Shown in pieces: positions 7,069 through 14,264 of a stretch of DNA of 19,953 nt. The notes below the pieces were generated by a model. It had not been told where the DNA came from and made no database searches. It was given only the letters and a program-made list of their open reading frames with translations. Made by a program: the position numbers and the translations under genes. This DNA comes from Actinomycetes bacterium (GTDB lineage: Bacteria > Actinomycetota > Thermoleophilia > Solirubrobacterales > 70-9): contig JAEYSQ010000150.1 in the NCBI GenBank assembly GCA_023434465.1, forward strand, positions 1 through 19,953, read 5' to 3'. Positions within the stretch are counted from its first letter, which is position 1. Each line of letters opens with the position of its first letter.

Positions 7069-8253
7069 ATGGACCGCCGGTCGATCGGCGTGCTCGCCTT
7101 CGGACACGCGATGGTCGATGCCTGCCAGGGAGCGGTGCCGGCGATGCTTCCGTTCCTGATCGCCCGGCGCGGCTACAGCTACGCCGATGCGACCGCGCTG
7201 CTGCTGGTGATGACGTTTTGCTCATCCCTGCTTCAGCCGTTCTTCGGGTTCCTGACCGACCGGCGCTCGATCTCGTGGCTGTTGCCCGGAGGGGTACTGC
7301 TCGGCGGGCTGGGGATAGCAGCTGTGGGGCTGGCGGAATCCCACGCCCTGACCCTGGTCGCGGTCGCGGTGGCGGGGCTCGGGGTGGGTGCCTATCACCC
7401 GGAAGGCGCTCGTAACGCGAGTTTCGTGGCGGGCAGCAGGAGGCGGGCTACCGCGATGAGCTTTTATGGCGTGGGCGGCAACATCGGGTTCGCGATCGGT
7501 CCCGTGATTGTCACTGTCCTGGTGCTCGCCTTCGGAATCTCCGGTCTGATCTGGTTCGTCGTGCCCCTGGCCGCCGGGGCGATCTGGCTCAAACGGGAGC
7601 TGCCCCGCATCGACGGACTCCGGCTCGCGGCAATTGCCGGCAACGAAGCCAGGGCAAACGGGAGACGTATCGACCGCTGGGTTCCGTTCACCGCAATCGC
7701 CTCGGTCGCCGGATTCCGCTCAGCAGCCTATTTCGGGCTTCAGGCCTTCGTTCCGATCTATCTGATTACCGAGCTGGGAAGTTCCGACGCGGTCGGAAAC
7801 GCCGCCCTGACGGTGCTGCTGGCCACCGGTGTGTTCGGCACCGTCCTCGGCGGCAGTCTTGCCGACCGGGTCGGCAACAAGCCGGTGCTCGTCGTCTCGC
7901 TCGGCATGGTCTGCCCGCTGGTCCTTGCCCTGCTGACGGTCGGCGAGGCCGGGGCGTTTGCCGTGGTTGCACTGATCGGGTTCTTTCTCTTCGGTACTTT
8001 CTCGATCGCGGTGGTCATGGGTCAGCAGTTCTTGCCGAACCGGGTCGGGGTTGCCTCCGGAGTGACGCTCGGCGCGGCGATCGGATTCGGCGGGCTGGTC
8101 GCCTGGCTGCTCGGGCTGCTGGCCGATCAGACCAGTCTGACCACGGTAATAATCGTGATTGCTGCCCTACCCCTGCCTGGCTTTTTGATCAGCATGTTCC
8201 TGCCGAACGAAGACCCGGCCGGGGGCCCGATCGAGAATCCGAGCCGAACTTGA
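7069..8253 (+). CDS. MFS transporter, fosmidomycin-resistance (Fsr)-like
   Basis: A 394-residue protein with about twelve hydrophobic segments, the size of a major facilitator. The start FGHAMVDACQGAVPAMLPFL matches the first helix of the Fsr-type exporter branch (GH..ND..QGA.PALLPFL). The loop GFLTDRRS between helices 2 and 3 and SLADRVGNKP in the second half are the MFS signature loops. It should be a proton-driven exporter in the inner membrane; the substrate is not readable from sequence. The ATG at 7069 is preferred; a GTG at 7039 would add ten residues. Its stop overlaps the TTG start of the PatB-like gene by four bases (TTGA, 8250-8253), so the two are translationally coupled. Export of a sulfur compound or amino acid linked to the neighbour enzyme is possible but is only a context guess. 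Confidence 0.9.
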   Translation: MDRRSIGVLAFGHAMVDACQGAVPAMLPFLIARRGYSYADATALLLVMTFCSSLLQPFFGFLTDRRSISWLLPGGVLLGGLGIAAVGLAESHALTLVAVAVAGLGVGAYHPEGARNASFVAGSRRRATAMSFYGVGGNIGFAIGPVIVTVLVLAFGISGLIWFVVPLAAGAIWLKRELPRIDGLRLAAIAGNEARANGRRIDRWVPFTAIASVAGFRSAAYFGLQAFVPIYLITELGSSDAVGNAALTVLLATGVFGTVLGGSLADRVGNKPVLVVSLGMVCPLVLALLTVGEAGAFAVVALIGFFLFGTFSIAVVMGQQFLPNRVGVASGVTLGAAIGFGGLVAWLLGLLADQTSLTTVIIVIAALPLPGFLISMFLPNEDPAGGPIENPSRT

Positions 8254-9185
8254 CCGACGACACCTACAACCTGACCGACCTTTCGCTTGAACGGCTCCGG
8301 CGGCGGCGCTCGGCCAAGTGGTCGGCCTACCCGGCTGACGTACTGCCAGCCTTTGTCGCAGAGATGGATTTTCCGCTGGCCCGACCGGTCAAGGAGGCCT
8401 TGATCGAAGCGGTCGAGCTCGATGACACGGGATACGCGAACGCTTCCGAGGCCGGATTGGCCGAAGCGTTTGCCGGATTCGCTTCACGCCGCTGGGGCTG
8501 GGAGGTCGATCCGGGGCAGGTGACCGCAACGACGGACGTCGTGGGCGGGTTGCGGTCGTTGCTCGACCTGGTCACCGGACCGCTCGAAGGAGTGATCATC
8601 AACCCCCCGGTCTACTTTCCGTTCTTTTCGATCGTTCCCGAGGTCGGTGCCGATCTGGTCGAAGTCCCGCTCGACGGCGAGGGCAATCTCGACCTGCCGG
8701 CCGTGGAAGATGCCTTCCGGGAGGGAGCGCGAGCAATGATCCTCTGCAGCCCCCACAATCCCACCGGAACGGTTCCCGCCCGGGCCGACCTCGAACGACT
8801 GGCCGAAATCGCGATCGAGTGCGATGCCTGGGTCCTCTCCGACGAGATCCATGCGCCGCTCGCCCTGCCGGGCGCCAGGCACACGCCTTTCCTCGATGTC
8901 TCGGACGCCGCCCGTGAATGCGGGATCTGCGTTACATCGGCTTCGAAGACGTTCAATCTGGCGGGTCTGGGCTGCGCCGTCATCGTGACCGCCAGCGAGC
9001 GCGCGGCCCGGGTCGTCTCCCGGTTGCCGCCCGGCGCGACTCACCCCGGGCATCTCGGCGTGATCGCTTCCCGAACAGCCTTCGAACGGGGCGACGAGTG
9101 GCTCGATCAGATCATCGCTCAGCTTGACTTCAACCGCGGCTTCCTCGGCGAACTCCTCGCGGAGCGGATCCCGGCGGCCCCGTAA
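8250..9185 (+). CDS. MalY/PatB-like PLP-dependent C-S lyase, cut short by an in-frame TAA
   Basis: Fold-type I PLP enzyme of the cystathionine beta-lyase branch, which cleaves C-S bonds to pyruvate, ammonia and a thiol. Visible features: FVAEMDFPLA near the start, the substrate-loop region NPPVYFPFF, PHNPTGTV, VLSDEIHAPL with the cofactor-binding Asp, and SASKTFNLAGL with the Schiff-base Lys. The start is TTG at 8250, overlapping the MFS stop. The frame stops at TAA 9183 after 311 residues, while the family is about 380-400 long. In the same frame directly after the stop lies the missing C-terminal subdomain (9186-9398). The shortened product lacks the small domain and the Arg of the RLN motif that holds the substrate carboxylate, so it should be inactive unless the stop is read through. 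I treat it as a probable recent pseudogene; assembly error is the main alternative. Confidence 0.88.
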   Translation: MTDDTYNLTDLSLERLRRRRSAKWSAYPADVLPAFVAEMDFPLARPVKEALIEAVELDDTGYANASEAGLAEAFAGFASRRWGWEVDPGQVTATTDVVGGLRSLLDLVTGPLEGVIINPPVYFPFFSIVPEVGADLVEVPLDGEGNLDLPAVEDAFREGARAMILCSPHNPTGTVPARADLERLAEIAIECDAWVLSDEIHAPLALPGARHTPFLDVSDAARECGICVTSASKTFNLAGLGCAVIVTASERAARVVSRLPPGATHPGHLGVIASRTAFERGDEWLDQIIAQLDFNRGFLGELLAERIPAAP

Positions 9186-9398
9186 CGACCCCCGCCCGCC
9201 GGATACCTGGCCTGGATCGATGCCCGTGACCTGGGCCTCGGCCCGGATCCCTCGATTCCGATCCTTGATGAAGGCCGGGTCGCTGTCTCGAGCGGACCGG
9301 GATTTGGTGCCGCGGGCACCGGGTATTTCCGGTTGAACATTGGAACTTCGCCCGGATTGATCGAAGCTGCCGTAAGGTCAATCTCAGAGATCGCATGA
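9186..9398 (+). pseudogene. Detached C-terminal part of the PatB-like enzyme, in frame after the TAA
   Basis: Reading on in the same frame gives 70 residues to a TGA at 9396. They contain AGYLAWIDARDLGLG, DEGRVAVSSGPGFG and GYFRLNIGTSP, which are the conserved end of MalY/PatB enzymes (YLxWLD, GRVALxxGxxFG, RLNxA/T). No frameshift is needed: codon 312 alone (TAA) separates the two parts and would be a Tyr codon after one base change. The final TGA overlaps the ATG of the next gene (ATGA, 9395-9398), the coupling expected of the original full-length gene. Confidence 0.88.
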
Positions 9399-12100
9399 GT
9401 TCGGATCGCCGTCAAACCCAAGGGAAGTCCCCACCTTCGCAGGAGGCCCTGTTGAACGATCTGCGCCGGTCCCGTTCGGTGAGCGAAGCAGCGGCAGTGA
9501 CCGCTCGAGCCGCGGTCGAGCAGTACGGGGCGATCGGAGCGATGGTCGGCGACAGCGATGGACCGCTGGCCGCCCGGCCGATGCGCCTGGATCCGCAGAC
9601 GATCGCCGAGTTGACCTCGATTCCGGACGGGGTAGCCGTCGGCGCTCCGGGCAGCGTGCTCGAAGGAATGACGACTGCCTGTTTCCGGCCGGAAATCGGG
9701 GGACTGCGACTTGCCGCCGCCTGGTCGCCGGAAAGCTCCGCCCGGGTCGCCGATTTCGAAGCGGCCGCCAATTCGCTCGGGGTCTGGCTCCGGCAGTACT
9801 CGGATCCCGCCACCGATAAGTCGACCCGTTCCTTTACCGGCCCCGGACCGAGCCAAACCGAGTTGGAGCTGAACCGCCCGACAATGGATTCCGAAGGGTT
9901 CGAACACTTGATCGACTCGGTGCCGGCAATCATCTATACGGCCGAGATGGGTGAGTCGGGCCGCTGGCTTTACACCAGCCCCCAGATCGAACGGATCCTC
10001 GGCTACACGGCGGAAGAATGGACTTCCGACCCGACCATCTGGTTCCGGTCGATCCATCCTGATGACCGCGCGCATGCGATGGCCTTCGAGGATGAGCGTC
10101 TGATCGGGCTCGACGTCCATCCACCGGCCGAGTACCGGCTGCGAACCCGCGACGGAAGGTACGTCTGGATCTACGAGCGCGCCCGCCTGGTCCGCGGCGA
10201 TGACGGTATCCCGGTCTGGCACGGGGTGATGCAGGACATCTCGGCCCTCAAAGCCGCCGAAGCATCAATCGAACTGAAGGCCGAACAACAGGTCCTCGTC
10301 GCCCGACTCGGGGAGATGGCGATCCGGGGCGAAGATCCCGACTCACTGCTGCGCTACGCGGTTGACTGGATCGGTCAGATCGATGGGGTCGTTGAAGCTT
10401 CGATCTGGGAACAGGAAGACTACAAGCGGCTTCACCTCCATCATCGTTCGGCGAGCCTCGGCTGGTCCAACGAGTTGCCCTATGACCCGGAGCATTACCC
10501 GGACAGTCATCTGACCCAGGGGGACGTGGTCCTGATTCCGTCCTGGGCGGACGATCCCCGCCTTTCCCGCTTTGCGCCGTTCCTTCCGGAATCTGTCAAG
10601 AGCACGATGATCGCCCCGATCATGGGCGCAGTCGACCAGTTCGGCATCATCGTCGTCCACTCGAGCCGGGTCGGCGCCTTTTCCGAACAGGACGGCAACT
10701 TCCTCCGCGCCGCCGCGAACGTACTCGGCAATTCGATCGAGCGCAGCCGCACCGACCAGTCGCTCGAACACCGTCTCAACCACGATCCGCTCACCGACCT
10801 TCCCAACCGCCAGCTCTTTACGAGACGCCTGGCCGAAGCGATCGATCAGGCGGACTCCCGCGAGGGGATGGTCGGTCTTCTCTTTCTTGATATCGATCAC
10901 TTCAAGCTGATCAACGACGGGATCGGACATCACGCCGGCGATGAACTCCTGCGCGAAATCGCACCCCGGCTTTCGGCTTCGATCCGCCGGGGAGACACGG
11001 TCGCCCGCTTTGGTGGCGACGAGTTCGGCATCGTGCTCGCCTCGATCCGTTCCGTGGATGAGGCCCGGGAGGTCGCCGGCCGCATGCTCGAGAACGTCTC
11101 GCAGCCGATCCCGGAGGCCGGAACCGAACGGTTCATTACCGCCAGTATCGGAGTCCCCACCTATCAGCCCGGTCGGGAAGAACCGAAATCCGCCGAGGAC
11201 CTGATCCGCGATGCTGACGCGGCCATGTACCTGGCCAAGGAATCCGGACGGGCCCGGGTCGAGTCATTCGGCAAACCGATCCGGGACCGGGTAATCCGCC
11301 GGCTCGACGTCGAGCGGCAGCTTCACAGCGCGATCGAAAACGGCGAACTGGAAGTGGTCTATCAACCGATAACCAGTCTGCGCAGCGGCAAGCTCCGGGC
11401 GTTCGAAGCCCTCGCCCGCTGGAACCATCCCGACGAAGGCCTGCTGGAGCCCAACCTCTTCATCCCGATCGCCGAGGAAAGCGACCTGATCGCCCGGATC
11501 GACAGCTGGATCATGGCCGAGGCGGTCCGGCAGGCCGGCGTCTGGAACGAGGGTCGTGATCCCGATAACCGGATTACGGTCTCGGTCAACGCCTCGTCCC
11601 GGCAGATTCGCAAACCCGAGTTCGTCGCGGAGATCGCCGAGCTCCTGGTAACCAACGAGACCCGGCCCGAGAACCTCGCGATCGAGATCACCGAGAACGT
11701 GCTGCTGACCGGCAGCGCCGTGATCGACGACGTGCTGCGGGAGATCCACGACCTCGGGGTCAATCTCGCACTCGATGACTTCGGGACCGGCTACTCGTCA
11801 CTCAGCTACCTGAGTGAGTTCCCGCTCGACGCGATCAAGATCGACCGGACATTCGTCGAGGGCCTCGGCCGGGGCGACCCCGGCAATTCGGCGATCGCCG
11901 ACGCGATCACCCAGATCGGCCGGGCCCTGTCGCTGCTCGTCGTGGCCGAAGCCGTTTCGACCGAGACCCAGCTTCAGATGGTCCGGGACCTCGGCTGCAG
12001 CCTGGCCCAGGGCTACCTGATCGCTCCGCCCCTCAGCGTCGAACGAGCGACCGAGTTCATGCGCGACTCGGGTCTACCCAACCTGATCCGCGGAAACTGA
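9395..12100 (+). CDS. PAS-GAF-GGDEF-EAL cyclic-di-GMP signalling protein
   Basis: A 901-residue cytoplasmic two-headed c-di-GMP enzyme without membrane segments. Order: an N-terminal region (1-160) resembling a worn-down GAF domain; PAS (about 166-288, with GRWLYTSPQIERILGY and a PAC-like YVWIYERARLVRGDDG); GAF (about 300-460); GGDEF (about 470-625); EAL (about 645-895). The cyclase motif RFGGDEF is intact (GGDEF at 540-544), with an RxxD product-inhibition site (RRGD) five residues upstream. The phosphodiesterase keeps EALARW (671-673), VNASSRQ, EITENVLL, DDFGTGYSSL, IKIDR and AQGY; the usual AEGVET loop reads AEAVST, keeping the first Glu but losing the second. Both activities are thus plausible, with PAS and GAF as sensors of unknown ligands. 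Its ATG overlaps the last codons of the broken PatB-like gene, and its end overlaps the convergent cyclopropane synthase by 27 bases. Confidence 0.96.
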   Translation: MSSDRRQTQGKSPPSQEALLNDLRRSRSVSEAAAVTARAAVEQYGAIGAMVGDSDGPLAARPMRLDPQTIAELTSIPDGVAVGAPGSVLEGMTTACFRPEIGGLRLAAAWSPESSARVADFEAAANSLGVWLRQYSDPATDKSTRSFTGPGPSQTELELNRPTMDSEGFEHLIDSVPAIIYTAEMGESGRWLYTSPQIERILGYTAEEWTSDPTIWFRSIHPDDRAHAMAFEDERLIGLDVHPPAEYRLRTRDGRYVWIYERARLVRGDDGIPVWHGVMQDISALKAAEASIELKAEQQVLVARLGEMAIRGEDPDSLLRYAVDWIGQIDGVVEASIWEQEDYKRLHLHHRSASLGWSNELPYDPEHYPDSHLTQGDVVLIPSWADDPRLSRFAPFLPESVKSTMIAPIMGAVDQFGIIVVHSSRVGAFSEQDGNFLRAAANVLGNSIERSRTDQSLEHRLNHDPLTDLPNRQLFTRRLAEAIDQADSREGMVGLLFLDIDHFKLINDGIGHHAGDELLREIAPRLSASIRRGDTVARFGGDEFGIVLASIRSVDEAREVAGRMLENVSQPIPEAGTERFITASIGVPTYQPGREEPKSAEDLIRDADAAMYLAKESGRARVESFGKPIRDRVIRRLDVERQLHSAIENGELEVVYQPITSLRSGKLRAFEALARWNHPDEGLLEPNLFIPIAEESDLIARIDSWIMAEAVRQAGVWNEGRDPDNRITVSVNASSRQIRKPEFVAEIAELLVTNETRPENLAIEITENVLLTGSAVIDDVLREIHDLGVNLALDDFGTGYSSLSYLSEFPLDAIKIDRTFVEGLGRGDPGNSAIADAITQIGRALSLLVVAEAVSTETQLQMVRDLGCSLAQGYLIAPPLSVERATEFMRDSGLPNLIRGN

Positions 12101-13402
12101 GTCCCGCAGAAAAGAGGGCCGGGCCAGCGGCAAACCGGGTGCAGGCCGGTAGAGCGCGACCCGATCCGTCTCGGGAATCACTCCGACGATCTGGTTCACC
12201 CCGATGTCTCCCCGCTCAAAGGCGAGAAAGCTGGCGGTCATGTAAAGCCGCCAGACCCTTTCCCGCTCCTCTCCCACTTCGGCGATCGCTGCCTGCTGAT
12301 TATCGGCCAGGTTCCGGACCCAGTGACGCAGGGTCAGCGCGTAGTGCTCGCGCAGATTCTCCACGTCCCTGAGCTCCTGACCGGAACGCTCGAGACCGGC
12401 AATCACTCGGGCGACCCGGTGGAGTTCACCGTCGGGAAACACATAGTGGGTGATGAACGTGTTGGGCGACTCCTCCTCGCTGTGCTGCCGGCAGATGCCG
12501 TGGTGGAGGGCGAGACCTCCGGGTTTGCCCAGGCGGGCCGTCTCGACGAAGTAGTTGTCGATGTCAGAGCCGGTGTGTTCGAACATCCCGATCGAGCAGA
12601 TCTTGTCGAAGGGCCCGTCGCTTACATTCCGGTAGTCCTGGATCCGGATCTCGACGCGGTCCTCGAGCCCCGCTTCGGCGACCCGCTCGCGGGCCCGCTC
12701 GGCCTGGGCGATCGAAAGGGTCACCCCGACGACCTTGACTCCGTAGTTGGCAGCGGCGTGGATCGCCATCGAACCCCAGCCGCAGCCGATGTCGAGCAGA
12801 CGCTCGCCCTCCTCGAGCCGGAGCTTCTGGCAGACGACATCGAGTTTCCTTGTCTGCGCCTCCTCCAGACTGTCTTCGGGCGAATCGAAGTAAGCGCAGG
12901 AATAGACCATCGTCGGGCCGAGAATCTGCCGGTAGAACTCGTTCGAGACGTCGTAATGATGCTGAATCGACTCGCTGTCGCGTCGCAGGGAGTGGAGACG
13001 GCCCTTCGGCCTGGCTTCAGCCTCGGGTGGCTTCGGTGGCGGGATCTTCACCGCGCCGAGACGGGCTGCCAGCTTGACCGCTTCGATCTTGTCCTGGATC
13101 GTGAAATCAAAGCCGTAGAGCCGGGCACCAGCGGCCATGACCCGCTCGATGCTGCCTTCCAGGATCAGGTCACCGGAAACGAAGGCGCGGGCCACCCCGA
13201 GCTGGTCCGGCCGGGTGACGACGTAGGTCATCGCGCGCCTGTTGCGGAGCACAATCACGTCGGGGCAGGAGCCCTCTTCTCCGGGTCCGATCTCGCTGCC
13301 GTCCCAGAAGCGGAGCGCCGCCGGCAGCGGACCACCCAGCCTGCTCTCGACCCGGGACCAGAGGGGAACGAAACGATCGGCGACACCACCTGTGCTGTAC
13401 AT
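12074..13402 (-). CDS. cfa: Cyclopropane-fatty-acyl-phospholipid synthase
   Basis: A 442-residue SAM-dependent methyltransferase that adds a methylene bridge to unsaturated acyl chains of membrane phospholipids. The N-terminal domain (1-130) is the lipid-binding part of this family; the catalytic domain follows. Visible: YDVSNEFY (150-157), MVYSCAYF with Cys169, the SAM-binding LDIGCGWGSMA (203-213), GMFEH with Glu275, LALHHGI with the catalytic-type His near 300, and REHYALTL with Tyr354. These match the bicarbonate and active-site residues known in the E. coli enzyme (Cys139, Glu239, His266, Tyr317). A linker around 121-135 is rich in Pro, Lys and Glu. Its start is 69 bases past the terminator of the cold shock gene, so it is probably transcribed alone. 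Membrane adaptation to cold or stress fits its position near a cold shock gene, but no shared regulation is shown. Confidence 0.96.
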   Translation of the reverse strand: MYSTGGVADRFVPLWSRVESRLGGPLPAALRFWDGSEIGPGEEGSCPDVIVLRNRRAMTYVVTRPDQLGVARAFVSGDLILEGSIERVMAAGARLYGFDFTIQDKIEAVKLAARLGAVKIPPPKPPEAEARPKGRLHSLRRDSESIQHHYDVSNEFYRQILGPTMVYSCAYFDSPEDSLEEAQTRKLDVVCQKLRLEEGERLLDIGCGWGSMAIHAAANYGVKVVGVTLSIAQAERARERVAEAGLEDRVEIRIQDYRNVSDGPFDKICSIGMFEHTGSDIDNYFVETARLGKPGGLALHHGICRQHSEEESPNTFITHYVFPDGELHRVARVIAGLERSGQELRDVENLREHYALTLRHWVRNLADNQQAAIAEVGEERERVWRLYMTASFLAFERGDIGVNQIVGVIPETDRVALYRPAPGLPLARPSFLRDSVSADQVG

Positions 13403-13471
13403 GGCTCCGCAAGTTACTCCTGCCCGCGCTTAGGCTCAACCTCTCGCTGCCTGAAAACGGACTGAAAAGCA

Positions 13472-13498
13472 AAACGGCCGCCCGAGGGGCGGCCGTTT
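13472..13498 (-). terminator. Perfect 12-bp terminator after cold shock copy 2
   Basis: AAACGGCCGCCC (13472-13483), loop GAG, GGGCGGCCGTTT (13487-13498). On the minus strand the stem is followed by TTTT-GC-TTTT, so it ends the cold shock transcript 20 bases after its stop. The stem's own A/T ends make it able to work in both directions, though the plus-strand side has nothing to end here. Confidence 0.87.
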
Positions 13499-13518
13499 CG
13501 ACACTTCCGAGACCGGGT

Positions 13519-13722
13519 TCAGATGGTCTCGACGGAAGCGGCGGCAGGTCCTTTCGGGCCTTCCTCGGATTCGTAGCTCACCTTTGCGCCTTCGGCCAGG
13601 GTGCGAAACCCGTCGGACTGAATTGCACTGTGATGGACGAAGACGTCCTTGGAGCCATCATCAGGAGTGATGAATCCGAAGCCCTTCTCGTCGCTGAACC
13701 ACTTGACTGTCCCAGTCGGCAT
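13519..13722 (-). CDS. Cold shock protein (CspA family), copy 2
   Basis: A 67-residue single cold-shock domain with intact KGFGFI and VFVHH RNA-binding motifs. The frame is open further upstream, but the start is the ATG at 13722, which lies five bases after GGAGGA and matches the length of copy 1 exactly. It differs from copy 1 (5105-5308) at four residues only, all mild changes except Pro/Thr before the last residue. A perfect 10-base palindrome (CATCATGATG, 13735-13744) lies directly upstream of the ribosome site. It follows the PadR gene on the same strand after 89 bases and has its own strong terminator, so it is likely an independent short transcript. The two copies are probably recent or conversion-homogenised paralogs with differing expression. 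Confidence 0.96.
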   Translation of the reverse strand: MPTGTVKWFSDEKGFGFITPDDGSKDVFVHHSAIQSDGFRTLAEGAKVSYESEEGPKGPAAASVETI

Positions 13723-13811
13723 AACTTCCTCCAACATCATGATGCGGTGCCGGTTCTCTCCTCCCGGCCTGACGCGGGGCAAACTACCAGTTGGAGCGCC
13801 TTCCGCGCAGG

Positions 13812-14264
13812 TCAGGTGCCGTACACCTCGTCCTTGATCATGGTCACGGATCGAATCACCGAGTCAAGGAAGGGCTCAATCTCCGGCAGGATCTCCTGGT
13901 AGGCGGCCTCGCCGGCCGGGGTGATCGAGTAGAAACGCCGGGTACGCTTGTCCGGGTGTTCCCAGCTTCCCTCGATCAGGTTCTTCCCTTCGAGGTCGCG
14001 CAACAGCGGGTACATCGTGTTCGGATTGACCGAGATCACACCCTGGGTCAGGGTCTCGATCGCGTCGATCAGCTGGTTGCCGTAGGAGGGCTGTTTGCGA
14101 ATCAGGTGGAAGATGAGCAGGGGCAGGAGATCCCGCCGCCGCATCTCTCCGCCGAAGACATCCTGGGCCTTTCCCGACTTCCGGCGGCGCGCGGGCTTCG
14201 GCAGGCTCGCGGCCTCGGTCGCTTCGGCGACCGCATCTCCTAGCGGCTTGGATGGCTCGGCCAT
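13812..14264 (-). CDS. PadR-family transcriptional regulator
   Basis: A 150-residue winged-helix DNA-binding protein. The PadR core begins at about residue 45: LLPLLIFHLIRKQPSYGNQLIDAI (helices 1-2), the recognition part VNPNTMYPLLRDLEGKNLIEG, and the wing RRFYSITPAGEAAYQEIL. A C-terminal helix (PFLDSVIRSVTMIKDEV) would form the dimer interface. The first 40 residues are a basic linker (KPARRRKSGKAQ) not usual in the family; an internal ATG at 14141 (residue 42) directly before the core is an alternative start. With the ATG at 14264 its start codon overlaps that of recD2 on the other strand (CATG, 14262-14265). PadR proteins usually repress a neighbouring gene in response to small aromatic molecules; no obvious target lies here, and the ligand is unknown. 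Confidence 0.92.
   Translation of the reverse strand: MAEPSKPLGDAVAEATEAASLPKPARRRKSGKAQDVFGGEMRRRDLLPLLIFHLIRKQPSYGNQLIDAIETLTQGVISVNPNTMYPLLRDLEGKNLIEGSWEHPDKRTRRFYSITPAGEAAYQEILPEIEPFLDSVIRSVTMIKDEVYGT

Noticed and set aside
9183..9185. TAA as a reassigned codon or special amino acid
   Set aside because: Several other genes in the window end normally at TAA or TAG with no coding sequence beyond, so there is no global reassignment. TAA is not used for selenocysteine, and no SECIS-like hairpin was sought or needed.
9165..9206. Frameshift in the PatB-like gene
   Set aside because: The conserved C-terminal sequence is in the same frame as the upstream part, so a single stop codon explains the break and no indel is needed.
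12323..13465. Plus-strand open frame of 380 codons opposite the cyclopropane synthase
   Set aside because: The minus-strand synthase has all catalytic residues. The opposite frame lacks any family signal and a ribosome site.
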